Shown here: positions 34,770 through 41,831 of the stretch, piece after piece
Layout: each line of letters begins with the position of its first letter
How positions within the stretch are numbered: position 1 is the first letter of the stretch
From: a bacterium
GTDB lineage: Bacteria > Myxococcota_A > Bradymonadia > Bradymonadales > Bradymonadaceae
Direction: 5' to 3'
Length of the DNA stretch: 41,831 nt
Assembly (NCBI GenBank): GCA_030427705.1
Contig: JAUIBR010000053.1
Span: 1 to 41,831, forward strand
Program-made: the position numbers and the translations under genes
Notes under the pieces: generated by a model
Database searches by the model: none
Told to the model about the DNA's origin: nothing
What the model saw: only the letters and a program-made list of their open reading frames with translations

Positions 34770-35780
34770 TCATCCCATGGATAGCAAAGCTGCGACCTTT
34801 TTCATCGCCACGGACATCGGCAGGTCGCCCAAATCTCTAATCGGCACCCACCGCCCTTCCATCTGCGGAAACTCGGGAGTCTCCGATGACTCGTGGAGTT
34901 CGTAGGTCATGCGGATGTGGGAGAACACATGCACGACCTCTCCCACTGGATCCGATGGAGCATCTTCCGATTGGGCGTCAGACGAGGGAAAACCCCACAA
35001 ACCTCCCAGAAGCCCGCCGTCTTCCGCGCGAACGACGTAAACTTCATCATCCCGCCGGTGCGCGACGACACGTGTCGTTTGCTTCTTTGGTTTCTTGCGT
35101 GGCTTAGGTTCCGGATAGGTCTCCGGAGTTCCCAACGCGAATGCTTGACAAGACTCGCGCACGGGACACAGCAGACACTTTGGATTTTTGGGACGACAAA
35201 TCGTCGCCCCCAACTCCATCATGCCTTCGTTGAAATCACCCGGTGATTCAGGATCCACAAGCTCTTCGGCGATCTCCCAAACTTTCCCCTCGCCCTTGGA
35301 TGTCCAAACGTCCTCGAGCGCGAACAGCCGAGCAACGACGCGTTTCACATTTCCATCCACAGCGGGAACTGCGATTCCGAACGCAATCGAGCTGATGGCG
35401 CCAGCGGTATACGCGCCGATCCCCTTCACCTCAAGTAGCTCAGCGTGTGTCGTCGGCATCCCGGTCTCGCGCAGTGACTGCGAGGCCTCATGCAGCATTC
35501 GAGCACGGCGGTAGTATCCCAGCCCTGCCCACAATCCGAGCACATCATCAAGCTCGGCATCTGCCAAATCTTGGAGCGTCGGAAACGCCTCCATCCAACG
35601 ATTGAAATAGTCGATGACGGTGGCAACCTGTGTCTGCTGTAGCATCACCTCAGAAACCCATACGGCGTATGGGTCATCGAGTTCACGCCACGGCAATTCA
35701 CGGCAATTCTCGCGAAACCAAGTCACGAGACTGGTTCGAATCGATTCCGCCGTCTGTTTGTCCAGGGTTTCTTCGTCCAT
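34770..35780 (-). CDS. mutY: A/G-specific adenine DNA glycosylase MutY
   Basis: A 336-residue MutY that removes adenine paired with 8-oxoguanine. The catalytic Glu is Glu44 in SEVMLQQT, the helix-hairpin-helix reads KGIGAYTAGAIS (119-130), and the second catalytic Asp is Asp142 (AVDGNVKR). A [4Fe-4S] cluster is ligated by Cys195, Cys202, Cys205 and Cys211 with the standard C-x6-C-x2-C-x5-C spacing. The C-terminal region has a NUDIX-like fold that recognises 8-oxoguanine (GGLLGGLWGFP). AGGTG precedes the ATG. The HD-GYP gene follows after 16 bases, so they may share a transcript although no functional link is obvious. Confidence 0.95.
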   Translation of the reverse strand: MDEETLDKQTAESIRTSLVTWFRENCRELPWRELDDPYAVWVSEVMLQQTQVATVIDYFNRWMEAFPTLQDLADAELDDVLGLWAGLGYYRRARMLHEASQSLRETGMPTTHAELLEVKGIGAYTAGAISSIAFGIAVPAVDGNVKRVVARLFALEDVWTSKGEGKVWEIAEELVDPESPGDFNEGMMELGATICRPKNPKCLLCPVRESCQAFALGTPETYPEPKPRKKPKKQTTRVVAHRRDDEVYVVRAEDGGLLGGLWGFPSSDAQSEDAPSDPVGEVVHVFSHIRMTYELHESSETPEFPQMEGRWVPIRDLGDLPMSVAMKKVAALLSMG

Positions 35781-35808
35781 ATCGCACCTCAGTGTTTAGA
35801 GGATGCGA

Positions 35809-36150
35809 CTATTGGGCAATTGGTGTGCAGACAGGGTCGCCATCCGCATTTCGTGGGCAGTCGACGCATGACAGAGACTCGTCGGACCATTGCTGACCGT
35901 CGGCGCAGAGATCGTCACACTCGAGGTTACACACCGCGATCGGGCACTCCGTGACGTCGTCTTTCCCCAGCGAAAAGCCGCAGCCAGCAGGACACTCTGG
36001 TTCTTCGACTGGCTCACAGGTGCGGCACTGCTCGTCACTCGGATCAAAATACTCGTTATCCGAGCAATCTTCGGGGTCATCCGTTGGATCACCACAAGAC
36101 AGAACCGCGAGGCCAAAACCGAGCATCAAAATGTAGAATAGTCTCTTCAT
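35809..36150 (-). CDS. Cys-rich lipoprotein
   Basis: A 113-residue predicted lipoprotein. GGAGTAGGA precedes the ATG at 36150 and the product starts MKRLFYILMLGFGLAVLSC with a lipobox. The mature chain has many Cys in patterns such as CRTCEPVEEPECPAGC, CNLECDDLC and SCVDC, reminiscent of small disulfide-stabilised repeat modules. An upstream in-frame extension to 36213 would precede the signal peptide and is rejected. It lies 28 bases upstream of mutY on the same strand and is divergent from the kinase at 36353. Function unknown; probably envelope or surface exposed. Confidence 0.8.
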   Translation of the reverse strand: MKRLFYILMLGFGLAVLSCGDPTDDPEDCSDNEYFDPSDEQCRTCEPVEEPECPAGCGFSLGKDDVTECPIAVCNLECDDLCADGQQWSDESLSCVDCPRNADGDPVCTPIAQ

Positions 36151-36237
36151 TCCTACTCCATCGACCGGCGGGTCTACCAGAAACGCGGGAAATCGCAAAG
36201 CAGGAAGGAACACATATCGCGATGATAGGGTTTTACT

Positions 36238-36266
36238 TTGGGCAACAACAACGAATCGGCTACACT
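36238..36266 (+). promoter_or_regulatory. Candidate promoter for the kinase at 36353
   Basis: TTGGGC (36238-36243) and TACACT (36261-36266) are separated by 17 bases, with TATAAG overlapping at the -10 edge. It lies 87 bases upstream of the ATG in the divergent region shared with the lipoprotein 35809-36150. Motif match only. Confidence 0.4.
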
Positions 36267-36352
36267 ATAAGGTGAGAACTTTTGTTCCAACTTGAAGATT
36301 CAGGTAGGAATCGCAGTCTGATGCAATATTCACGGCTGTTGGCTTAGTGTTT

Positions 36353-37849
36353 ATGAATACCAAAACGGCGGAAACAAAGCGCGGGACGGTCATTGAAGGC
36401 AAGTACCGTCTCGAGCGCGAATTGGGGGCTGGCGGCATGGGTGCTGTCTGGCTCGCCACGCAGTTGATGGTCGACCGCGAGGTCGCCGTGAAGCTGCTCC
36501 ACCCGGCGTTTTTGGATCAAGATGATCTTCAGGCCCGTTTCGAGGTCGAAGCGAAAGCTATCGGCCGGCTGAACCATCCCAACTGTATCACCCTCTACGA
36601 CTTCGGTTACTCCGAAGAATTGGGCGCGTTCTACACCGTCATCGAGTACATCAAAGGCGTGTCACTTGATCGTCGCCTTGGCCAGCGCATGGCGTTGGAT
36701 GACGTGGTATCGATCATCAAACAAGTCGCGATGGCACTGGGACACGCCCACCATCAGGGGATCCTGCATCGTGACCTGAAGCCTGAAAACATCATGCTCG
36801 CCGAGATGACGGACGGCACCGAAATCGCCAAAGTGCTGGACTTCGGTATCGCCCGAATCGTCAAAGGTGACCAAAGCTCTTCGGACACGCAACGTATCAC
36901 GAAAGCCGGTGAAGTTTTCGGAACGCCTGCATACATGAGCCCCGAACAGGCGCGTTCAGTTCGTGAACTCACGCCAGCTACCGATTTGTACGCACTCGGT
37001 GTGATGTTCTACGAACTTGTGGTTGGAAGACTGCCTTTCTTCGCGGAATCAGCATTCGATATCTTGATGATGCACGTCACGAAGCCCGTGCCAGCGATCG
37101 TGCGGGCAGATGTACCTGAAGAGGTTAAGCGCATCATCTACCGGCTGCTCGAAAAAGAGCCCGAAAAGCGATTCCAAACCTGCAAAGACCTAATTCTCGC
37201 GCTGAAGCGACTCGACCTCACAACGCTGCAGGAAGTCAGCGTGAATGAGTTTGAAGCCGCTGAGACCGAGATGGGCCCCAATCCCCTGTTGGCACGCGGC
37301 CAACAAGGGTCCGCTCCGACGATTTTAGGCACCGAGCAACTGCGAGCTGGCGTGGATAACTCACCGACGGGTGATTTTGACCGCGGTTTCGAAACGCTTC
37401 CGCCATCGCGTCCCTGGGGTCTGCTCCTTGGACTGGTTGGATTCGCTCTTGTCACCATCATGTTGATGGCCGTCCTGTTGTCGTCGAATTCAGACGACGA
37501 GGCCGAAGCAACGCCCGTGCCTCCCGCGGAGATAACAGCGGAGAAAGAAACTGACCCGGAAACGGACCCGGTTGAAGAACCGACCGAGCTGGAGTTCGAG
37601 GAGCCGAAAACCGAACCGGCGGCCGAAGTCGCAAAAGTGGAGAAACCCACGAAGGTTACGGATCCTCCCAAGGAAGAGCCCAAAGTCGAAAAAGCCGTTC
37701 CAAAAAAGAAGGTCACCAAGAAGCGACGCAAAAAGAAAACCGTCGCCAAAAAGGTGGAAACCAAGCCCCCTCCGAAGAAGCAAGAGCCTTTCAAGCTTGG
37801 TTTAGATGACGACAAAAAGAAGCCAACACCCGTCAAACTCGGTCTATAG
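36353..37849 (+). CDS. Transmembrane Ser/Thr kinase with Lys-rich outer tail
   Basis: A 498-residue Hanks kinase with a complete catalytic domain (about 12-270): LGAGGMGAVW loop, Lys47, HRDLKPEN (139-146, Asp141), DFG (Asp163), SPEQ. One membrane helix at about 356-378 (WGLLLGLVGFALVTIMLMAVLL) is followed by a 120-residue outer tail. That tail is first acidic (Glu/Asp/Pro), then strongly basic, with KKKVTKKRRKKK-type clusters, and ends with two FKLGL/VKLGL copies. The tail lacks PASTA repeats or any other known sensor fold. The ATG at 36353 is preferred over GTG 36347. A two-TM repeat protein and an oxidoreductase follow on the same strand. Confidence 0.92.
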   Translation: MNTKTAETKRGTVIEGKYRLERELGAGGMGAVWLATQLMVDREVAVKLLHPAFLDQDDLQARFEVEAKAIGRLNHPNCITLYDFGYSEELGAFYTVIEYIKGVSLDRRLGQRMALDDVVSIIKQVAMALGHAHHQGILHRDLKPENIMLAEMTDGTEIAKVLDFGIARIVKGDQSSSDTQRITKAGEVFGTPAYMSPEQARSVRELTPATDLYALGVMFYELVVGRLPFFAESAFDILMMHVTKPVPAIVRADVPEEVKRIIYRLLEKEPEKRFQTCKDLILALKRLDLTTLQEVSVNEFEAAETEMGPNPLLARGQQGSAPTILGTEQLRAGVDNSPTGDFDRGFETLPPSRPWGLLLGLVGFALVTIMLMAVLLSSNSDDEAEATPVPPAEITAEKETDPETDPVEEPTELEFEEPKTEPAAEVAKVEKPTKVTDPPKEEPKVEKAVPKKKVTKKRRKKKTVAKKVETKPPPKKQEPFKLGLDDDKKKPTPVKLGL

Positions 37850-37957
37850 AACCAGACCGAAACTCGCTGACGAACCGCTTCTTGACTCAGGCCGGAACCC
37901 AACAAATAATGCGGGGGATTGAACTCCTTCTGATTTCCTAGGCGAAAAGGAAGACCT

Positions 37958-38908
37958 TTGTTTGCAATGGCTGGACGGTTCTTCGCCGCATTAACACTAT
38001 TCATCTGTGCGATGACCGTCTCGAATACGGTTTTCGCCGAGTGTCTCGATTCGGACCCCAACTATGGGAAATCCATTGAGATCTCAAACGACGCCACGCA
38101 GAAGTTCCGCGACGGAGATTATGCGGGTGCGGGAGCTGGCTATGCGCAGGCCTACAAGACTTGCGAGGAGCCGACCTATCTCAAGAACCAGATGATCGCG
38201 TTCTTCAAAGGCGAAATGTGCAACGATGCGCTCCGCGCTGCCAATGAATACGCTGCCTCGTTTCCGAATGGTGAAGTGCCCTACGGCGACCGCGACGACT
38301 GGAAGAAGGTCAACATGCGGTGCCGCGTCATCATGGCTGAGTCCATGGTCGCCAATAAGCAATTCGATGAGGCCGAGCAAGCCATCAACGAATCCTACGC
38401 GTACGGCCCGACTGCGGACGACCTGAAGCGAATCAAGACGATGGAGAATCAGATTCGTGAAGGTCGTGCGGCAAAGTCAGACGGCAAAAACACCAACCCA
38501 GATCCTGACCCAGATCCAGGAACAAAGACCGAGTCTGAGTCCTCGTTGTTGCCAATCATCGGTTGGTCAGCGCTAGGCGTTGGAGCGGCAATCGTTACGG
38601 TTGGGGTCATCCTTTTCGCAACCGGACCTGCCGCCGATATCGCAAAAATCAAAGAAGACTACTGCTTTGAGGCACCGTGCGGAGACAAGCCAGAATACGG
38701 GCCAGATCAGGAGGCTGAGTGGCAAGCGGCCGCGGATGACGCCTCGGGGCTCGTGCCGATTTACATCGCAGGCGGTGTCATCGCCTCGGCCGGCATCGGT
38801 GTGCTCATCTATCACTACCTCATCGCCGACTCCGGCGAATCCCAGGCCGTTATCGCACCTACGTTCGATGGTGAACGGGCTGGCGCAGTCTTCCAGTGGC
38901 GATGGTAG
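37958..38908 (+). CDS. Two-TM protein with TPR-like periplasmic region
   Basis: A 316-residue exported membrane protein. TTG 37958 is taken as the start because AAGGAAG ends four bases before it; the in-frame ATG at 37967 would leave that site too far away. A signal sequence (RFFAALTLFICAMTVSNTVFA) ends near residue 26. The next 160 residues contain helical pairs such as DATQKFRDGDYAGAGAGYAQAY and NKQFDEAEQAINESYAYGP, typical of TPR-like repeats. A DPDPDPG linker precedes two hydrophobic helices (about 195-216 and 265-285) separated by an acidic Cys-containing loop. It sits 108 bases downstream of the kinase and its last bases overlap the oxidoreductase start. This arrangement suggests a kinase partner, but no function is proven. 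Confidence 0.82.
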   Translation: MFAMAGRFFAALTLFICAMTVSNTVFAECLDSDPNYGKSIEISNDATQKFRDGDYAGAGAGYAQAYKTCEEPTYLKNQMIAFFKGEMCNDALRAANEYAASFPNGEVPYGDRDDWKKVNMRCRVIMAESMVANKQFDEAEQAINESYAYGPTADDLKRIKTMENQIREGRAAKSDGKNTNPDPDPDPGTKTESESSLLPIIGWSALGVGAAIVTVGVILFATGPAADIAKIKEDYCFEAPCGDKPEYGPDQEAEWQAAADDASGLVPIYIAGGVIASAGIGVLIYHYLIADSGESQAVIAPTFDGERAGAVFQWRW

Positions 38909-40161
38909 AAAAACATCGCTTCCTTATAGTTGGTGCGGGGATGACAGGGTTGGCGTTCGCCAACTTCGTCGACTCCGACGACTACCTGGTCTTGGAAAAA
39001 GACACTGAGATTGGCGGGTGGTGTAAGACCATCAAACAGGATGGGTTTGTCTGGGATTTCTCAGGTCATTTCTTCCACTTTAGACACCCTGATATTGAAC
39101 AGTTTCTTCGCGATCGAATGGTCGGTGAGGACATCAAGACGGTCGTCAAGGACTCGCGCATCCTCTACAAGGACGCGTGGATCGACTTCCCGTTTCAGAA
39201 GAACATCCATCAGCTACCGAAGGACGAGTTTATCGAGTGTCTGCATGACCTCGTCTTTCGGGATGACGACGGCGGACAGTCTTTTCAGTCGATGCTCTAC
39301 GCTAAGTTTGGACGTGGCATCGCCGAGAAATTTCTGATTCCCTACAACGAGAAGCTTTACGCGTGTGACCTCAACGAACTCGACGCCGACGCAATGGGAC
39401 GGTTCTTCCCATATGCAAGCCTTGAGGACATCGTTCGGAACATGAAGGACGCTGACAACGCGTCCTACAACAGCACGTTTACGTACCCCAGGAATGGCGC
39501 GATCATGTACGTCAACGCGCTCGCGAAAGACGTGCCCGACGACAAGATTTGCCTTGGCGACGGCGTTGCAAGCATCGACCTTCCGGCCAAACGCGTAACA
39601 ACAACGACCGGTCGTGTAATCGAGTTTGAGTACCTCATCTCATCCGCACCGTTCGACCAGCTACTGTCCTTGGCCACCCTCCCCTACCCAGCAGAAGACC
39701 TCAGCTACAACAAAGTGCTGTGCTTCAACCTTGGCTTTGACTCCAAGGGGCCCGAGGATGTCCATTGGGTGTACTTCCCCGAGCGCTGCTACCCATTCTA
39801 CCGCGTTGGCTTTTACGACAACATCATGGGCGACACTCGAATGAGCCTGTACGTTGAACTGGGTTATGCAGCCGATGCAAAGGTGGACGTTGAGGCCGCG
39901 CGTGAAGCCGTCCTCAACGGCCTACGGGACGCAGGCATCGTGACCACGCAGCAGCTTGTCTCTGAACACAACGTGGTGCTCGACCCAGCTTATGTGCACA
40001 TCACAGAGCGCAGCAAAGCACTCTTCGCGAAGATGGACGACATCCTTAGGTCTCGCGGCGTCTACTCTATCGGACGTTATGGCGGTTGGACCTACTGCTC
40101 TATCGAAGACAACATCATCGAAGCTCGCGCGATCGCTCAGCAAATCAACGCCGGCATCTAG
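38902..40161 (+). CDS. FAD-dependent oxidoreductase (protoporphyrinogen oxidase/UGM-like)
   Basis: A 419-residue flavoprotein. The dinucleotide-binding loop VGAGMTG (residues 10-16) is followed by a YLVLEKDTEIGGWCKT second motif and the WDFSGHFFHF segment typical of the amine oxidase, protoporphyrinogen oxidase and UDP-galactopyranose mutase group. A C-terminal FAD contact GRYGGWTYCSIEDNI is also present. The substrate is not evident; sugar mutase and amine or carotenoid-type oxidation are all possible. ATG 38902 lies inside the preceding gene's last codons (seven-base overlap). The stop (TAG, 40159-40161) overlaps the opposing mgtE stop in a CTAG. Confidence 0.88.
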   Translation: MVEKHRFLIVGAGMTGLAFANFVDSDDYLVLEKDTEIGGWCKTIKQDGFVWDFSGHFFHFRHPDIEQFLRDRMVGEDIKTVVKDSRILYKDAWIDFPFQKNIHQLPKDEFIECLHDLVFRDDDGGQSFQSMLYAKFGRGIAEKFLIPYNEKLYACDLNELDADAMGRFFPYASLEDIVRNMKDADNASYNSTFTYPRNGAIMYVNALAKDVPDDKICLGDGVASIDLPAKRVTTTTGRVIEFEYLISSAPFDQLLSLATLPYPAEDLSYNKVLCFNLGFDSKGPEDVHWVYFPERCYPFYRVGFYDNIMGDTRMSLYVELGYAADAKVDVEAAREAVLNGLRDAGIVTTQQLVSEHNVVLDPAYVHITERSKALFAKMDDILRSRGVYSIGRYGGWTYCSIEDNIIEARAIAQQINAGI

Positions 40162-41537
40162 GTCAGCAGCAAGCTCGCGATAACCAGGTACAGGGAAATG
40201 GCACAGACATCGATCGAGGTGGATACGAAGGGCCCGAGTGCCAGCGCTGGATCCAATGACAGCCGGCTGAAAACCATAGGCAATGCGCCACCAATACAGG
40301 CGGCGAGCGCCATGGAAGCCAAAACGGAGACACCGATGGCTCCACCAAACTTCAGAGTTCCGGCGCCGAAAACATCCTGATTCCCCAGAAAGAACATCGC
40401 CGCGAAGACGCCAATAATCACGCCGTAACACAGACCCGCAATCACGCCGACGATCAGCTCCTTGCCAAGAACTCTGCCGACCTGAACGAAGTCGAACTTA
40501 CCTAGAGCCAGACCACGGGTGACAATGGTTGACGACTGGGTGCCGATATTACCTGCGAGGCCCATAATCATCGGGATCAAGGCCGCCAGCGGTAATATGC
40601 GAGCCAACTCCTGCTCAAACTGCGAGACGACAACCACGCCAACGGCGCCAGCGACAAAACTTGGGAAAATCCAAGGAATACGCGCTCGAGCGGAGCTAAA
40701 TGGGGAACGGTTTGGGGAGACTTGCGCTTCGTCCCCAGCACCGCCCATGAGCAAGATATCCTCTGTGGCTTCCGTTCGAATGACATCGATAATGTCGTCG
40801 ACGGTCACCACCCCGACGAGCTGGTTGTTATCCTCGACGACAGGCAGCGCCAGGAGATTGTAACGAGCAACCAAGCGCGCGACGTCTTCTTGGTCGGTCA
40901 TGGATTCAACCCGGATCACATCCGTGATCATGAAGTCACCCAATGCCCGCCTCGCGGGCTGTTTGACGAGCTCGCGCAGACTGGTGACGCCTACCAATTG
41001 ACCCAAATCATTGACGACATAGATGTAGAAGATGATCTCGGCTTCATCTTCATTTTGCAGCCGCGCGATGGCTTCGCCTGCCGTGGTCTCTTCGTTGAGG
41101 GCAAGGAAGTCGGTGGACATCAATCCGCCGGCAGATTCCTCATCATAACCAAGTAGGGATGTCGCCTCGCTCTGTTCCTCGTGCCCCATCTGCTGGAGCA
41201 GAGTTTCCGCACGCGTGCCATCGACTTCTTGCAGAAGATCAGTCGCATCATCTGGTGGCATCTCATTGAGATACTGAACGAGCGCTTCGTCAGTAATGGA
41301 CGCGAGCAATTCCTGCAGCGCCTCGGCCTCGAGCTCGGCCATCAACTCACCGCGCCGTTCGAAGTCCTTGATGAGCTCAAAGACGGTAAGTCGCTGTGCA
41401 GGAGTTAGCGAACCAAACAAGTGCGCAAGATCAGCCGGGTGGCTTTTGTTGACGACCCGCTCGAGTTGCTGCGTACGGCCGGCACGTATGAGCCTACGAA
41501 TGGACGAACTCAACAGCTTGTTCGCTTCGCCAGGCAT
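40158..41537 (-). CDS. mgtE: Magnesium transporter MgtE
   Basis: A 459-residue MgtE-type magnesium channel. The N-terminal superhelical domain (about 20-130) contains the usual LHPADLA-like NKSHPADLAHLFGSL and MPPDDATDLLQ. Two CBS domains follow (about 140-200 and 205-260), with MSTDFLALNEETTAGEAI and VVEDNNQLVGVVTVDDIIDVI. The five-helix pore region (about 285-459) has GLAGNIGTQSSTIVTRGLALG, the conserved pore-lining stretch. Intact length matches the family. GAAGGG lies about seven bases before the ATG. The N-domain and CBS domains should gate the channel by internal magnesium. The partial gene upstream on the same strand may share its transcript. Confidence 0.95.
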   Translation of the reverse strand: MPGEANKLLSSSIRRLIRAGRTQQLERVVNKSHPADLAHLFGSLTPAQRLTVFELIKDFERRGELMAELEAEALQELLASITDEALVQYLNEMPPDDATDLLQEVDGTRAETLLQQMGHEEQSEATSLLGYDEESAGGLMSTDFLALNEETTAGEAIARLQNEDEAEIIFYIYVVNDLGQLVGVTSLRELVKQPARRALGDFMITDVIRVESMTDQEDVARLVARYNLLALPVVEDNNQLVGVVTVDDIIDVIRTEATEDILLMGGAGDEAQVSPNRSPFSSARARIPWIFPSFVAGAVGVVVVSQFEQELARILPLAALIPMIMGLAGNIGTQSSTIVTRGLALGKFDFVQVGRVLGKELIVGVIAGLCYGVIIGVFAAMFFLGNQDVFGAGTLKFGGAIGVSVLASMALAACIGGALPMVFSRLSLDPALALGPFVSTSIDVCAISLYLVIASLLLT

Positions 41538-41574
41538 CGTTGCCCTTCTTAGTTAGGATGGAGTGGCAGCTCGC

Positions 41575-41831
41575 CTACTTGGAGCCGTTGTCTTCGACGG
41601 GACGCTCAAGCAACCATCGGGTCTCTTGAACATCTTGCTCAATCTCCCAATCTTGCTGGTCGGCTTCTGGGAATTGAGCGGGGTCTTCGGCAGTCGCTCG
41701 CGAACCTGAAAGCAAGCTGGCGAAAATCACCACACCTGTCAGGACGAGTGCTGCAGCCAACATATGCGTTGGGGTGACGTGCTTCTTCCAGGTTGCTTTG
41801 AGTTTGTCCGCTGGGGTGCTTGGCTTCGCGT
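41575..41831 (-). CDS. Single-TM protein, truncated by window edge
   Basis: The reading frame stays open to the right end, so the true start lies beyond 41831. The visible 84 residues begin with a Lys-rich, probably cytoplasmic stretch (ADKLKATWKKHVTPTH), then one hydrophobic helix (MLAAALVLTGVVIFASLL), then an acidic tail ending in RPVEDNGSK. An internal ATG at 41763 would give a 62-residue protein, but the continuous open frame and basic N-terminal part fit a longer type II membrane protein. It lies 37 bases upstream of mgtE on the same strand. No family recognised. Confidence 0.6.
   Translation of the reverse strand, partial: AKPSTPADKLKATWKKHVTPTHMLAAALVLTGVVIFASLLSGSRATAEDPAQFPEADQQDWEIEQDVQETRWLLERPVEDNGSK

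Noticed and set aside
37138-38061. 307-codon minus-strand frame, Ser/Phe-rich
   Set aside because: Shadow of the kinase tail at 36353-37849, whose kinase motifs are unambiguous.

Overview
The window reads as chromosomal DNA from a predatory-type deltaproteobacterium of the Myxococcota, most like the Bradymonadales. This is inference, not a database result. Four things suggest it. A type IV pilin is followed by three genes in the order pilA-pilG-pilH-pilI known from Myxococcus xanthus. Three Hanks-type Ser/Thr kinases with different accessory domains lie within 24 kb. At least eight genes encode lipoproteins, several with cysteine-rich or thrombospondin-type-3-like segments. Two of these lipoproteins carry Asn-Asn-X linkers. 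I saw no tRNA, rRNA, CRISPR array, insertion sequence, integrase or phage gene. Coding density is high, and the only gene-free stretch over 300 bases is 8269-8911.

Layout. 51-3298 (+): pilin, then an overlapping three-gene ABC-transporter-like operon. 3364-8268 (-): an Asn-rich lipoprotein and a 1389-residue lipoprotein metallopeptidase. 8912-10624 (+): an RlpA-family protein, a translationally coupled lipoprotein and a small zinc-ribbon protein. 10628-14511 (-): a methyltransferase, a ClpA/ClpC-like AAA+ protein whose second ATPase domain is degenerate, and a small DUF4177-like protein. 14618-17812 (+): a kinase-AAA-TPR protein that converges on a LolC/LolE-type permease (17809-19071, -). 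19255-27524 (+): two lipoproteins, a large tubulin/FtsZ-superfamily protein, a two-TM partner overlapping it by one base, and moeA three bases later. 27539-27629: a dense cluster of palindromes. 27748-29214 (+): a von Willebrand A lipoprotein. 29215-30350 (-): a coupled lipoprotein and a catalytically dead aminoglycoside-phosphotransferase-like protein. 30462-32717 (+): a kinase fused through one membrane helix to a PhnD-like binding protein. 32714-36150 (-): a lipoprotein, MutY and an FHA-GAF-HD-GYP protein. 36353-40161 (+): a third kinase, a two-TM repeat protein and a flavin oxidoreductase. 40158-41831 (-): MgtE and the end of a single-TM protein that runs off the window.

How the genes may work together. 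Surface and signalling functions dominate: pilus assembly, envelope lipoproteins, kinases that sense outside or inside the cell, and an HD-GYP regulator. The best candidate for an undescribed system is the tubulin-like protein with its membrane partner (21244-26318). The kinase with a periplasmic PhnD-like sensor (30462-32717) is the clearest unusual architecture. Several enzyme-like proteins have lost catalytic residues: the second AAA+ domain at 10946-13708, the P-loop at 14618-17812 and the APH fold at 29215-30108. They probably act as scaffolds or regulators.
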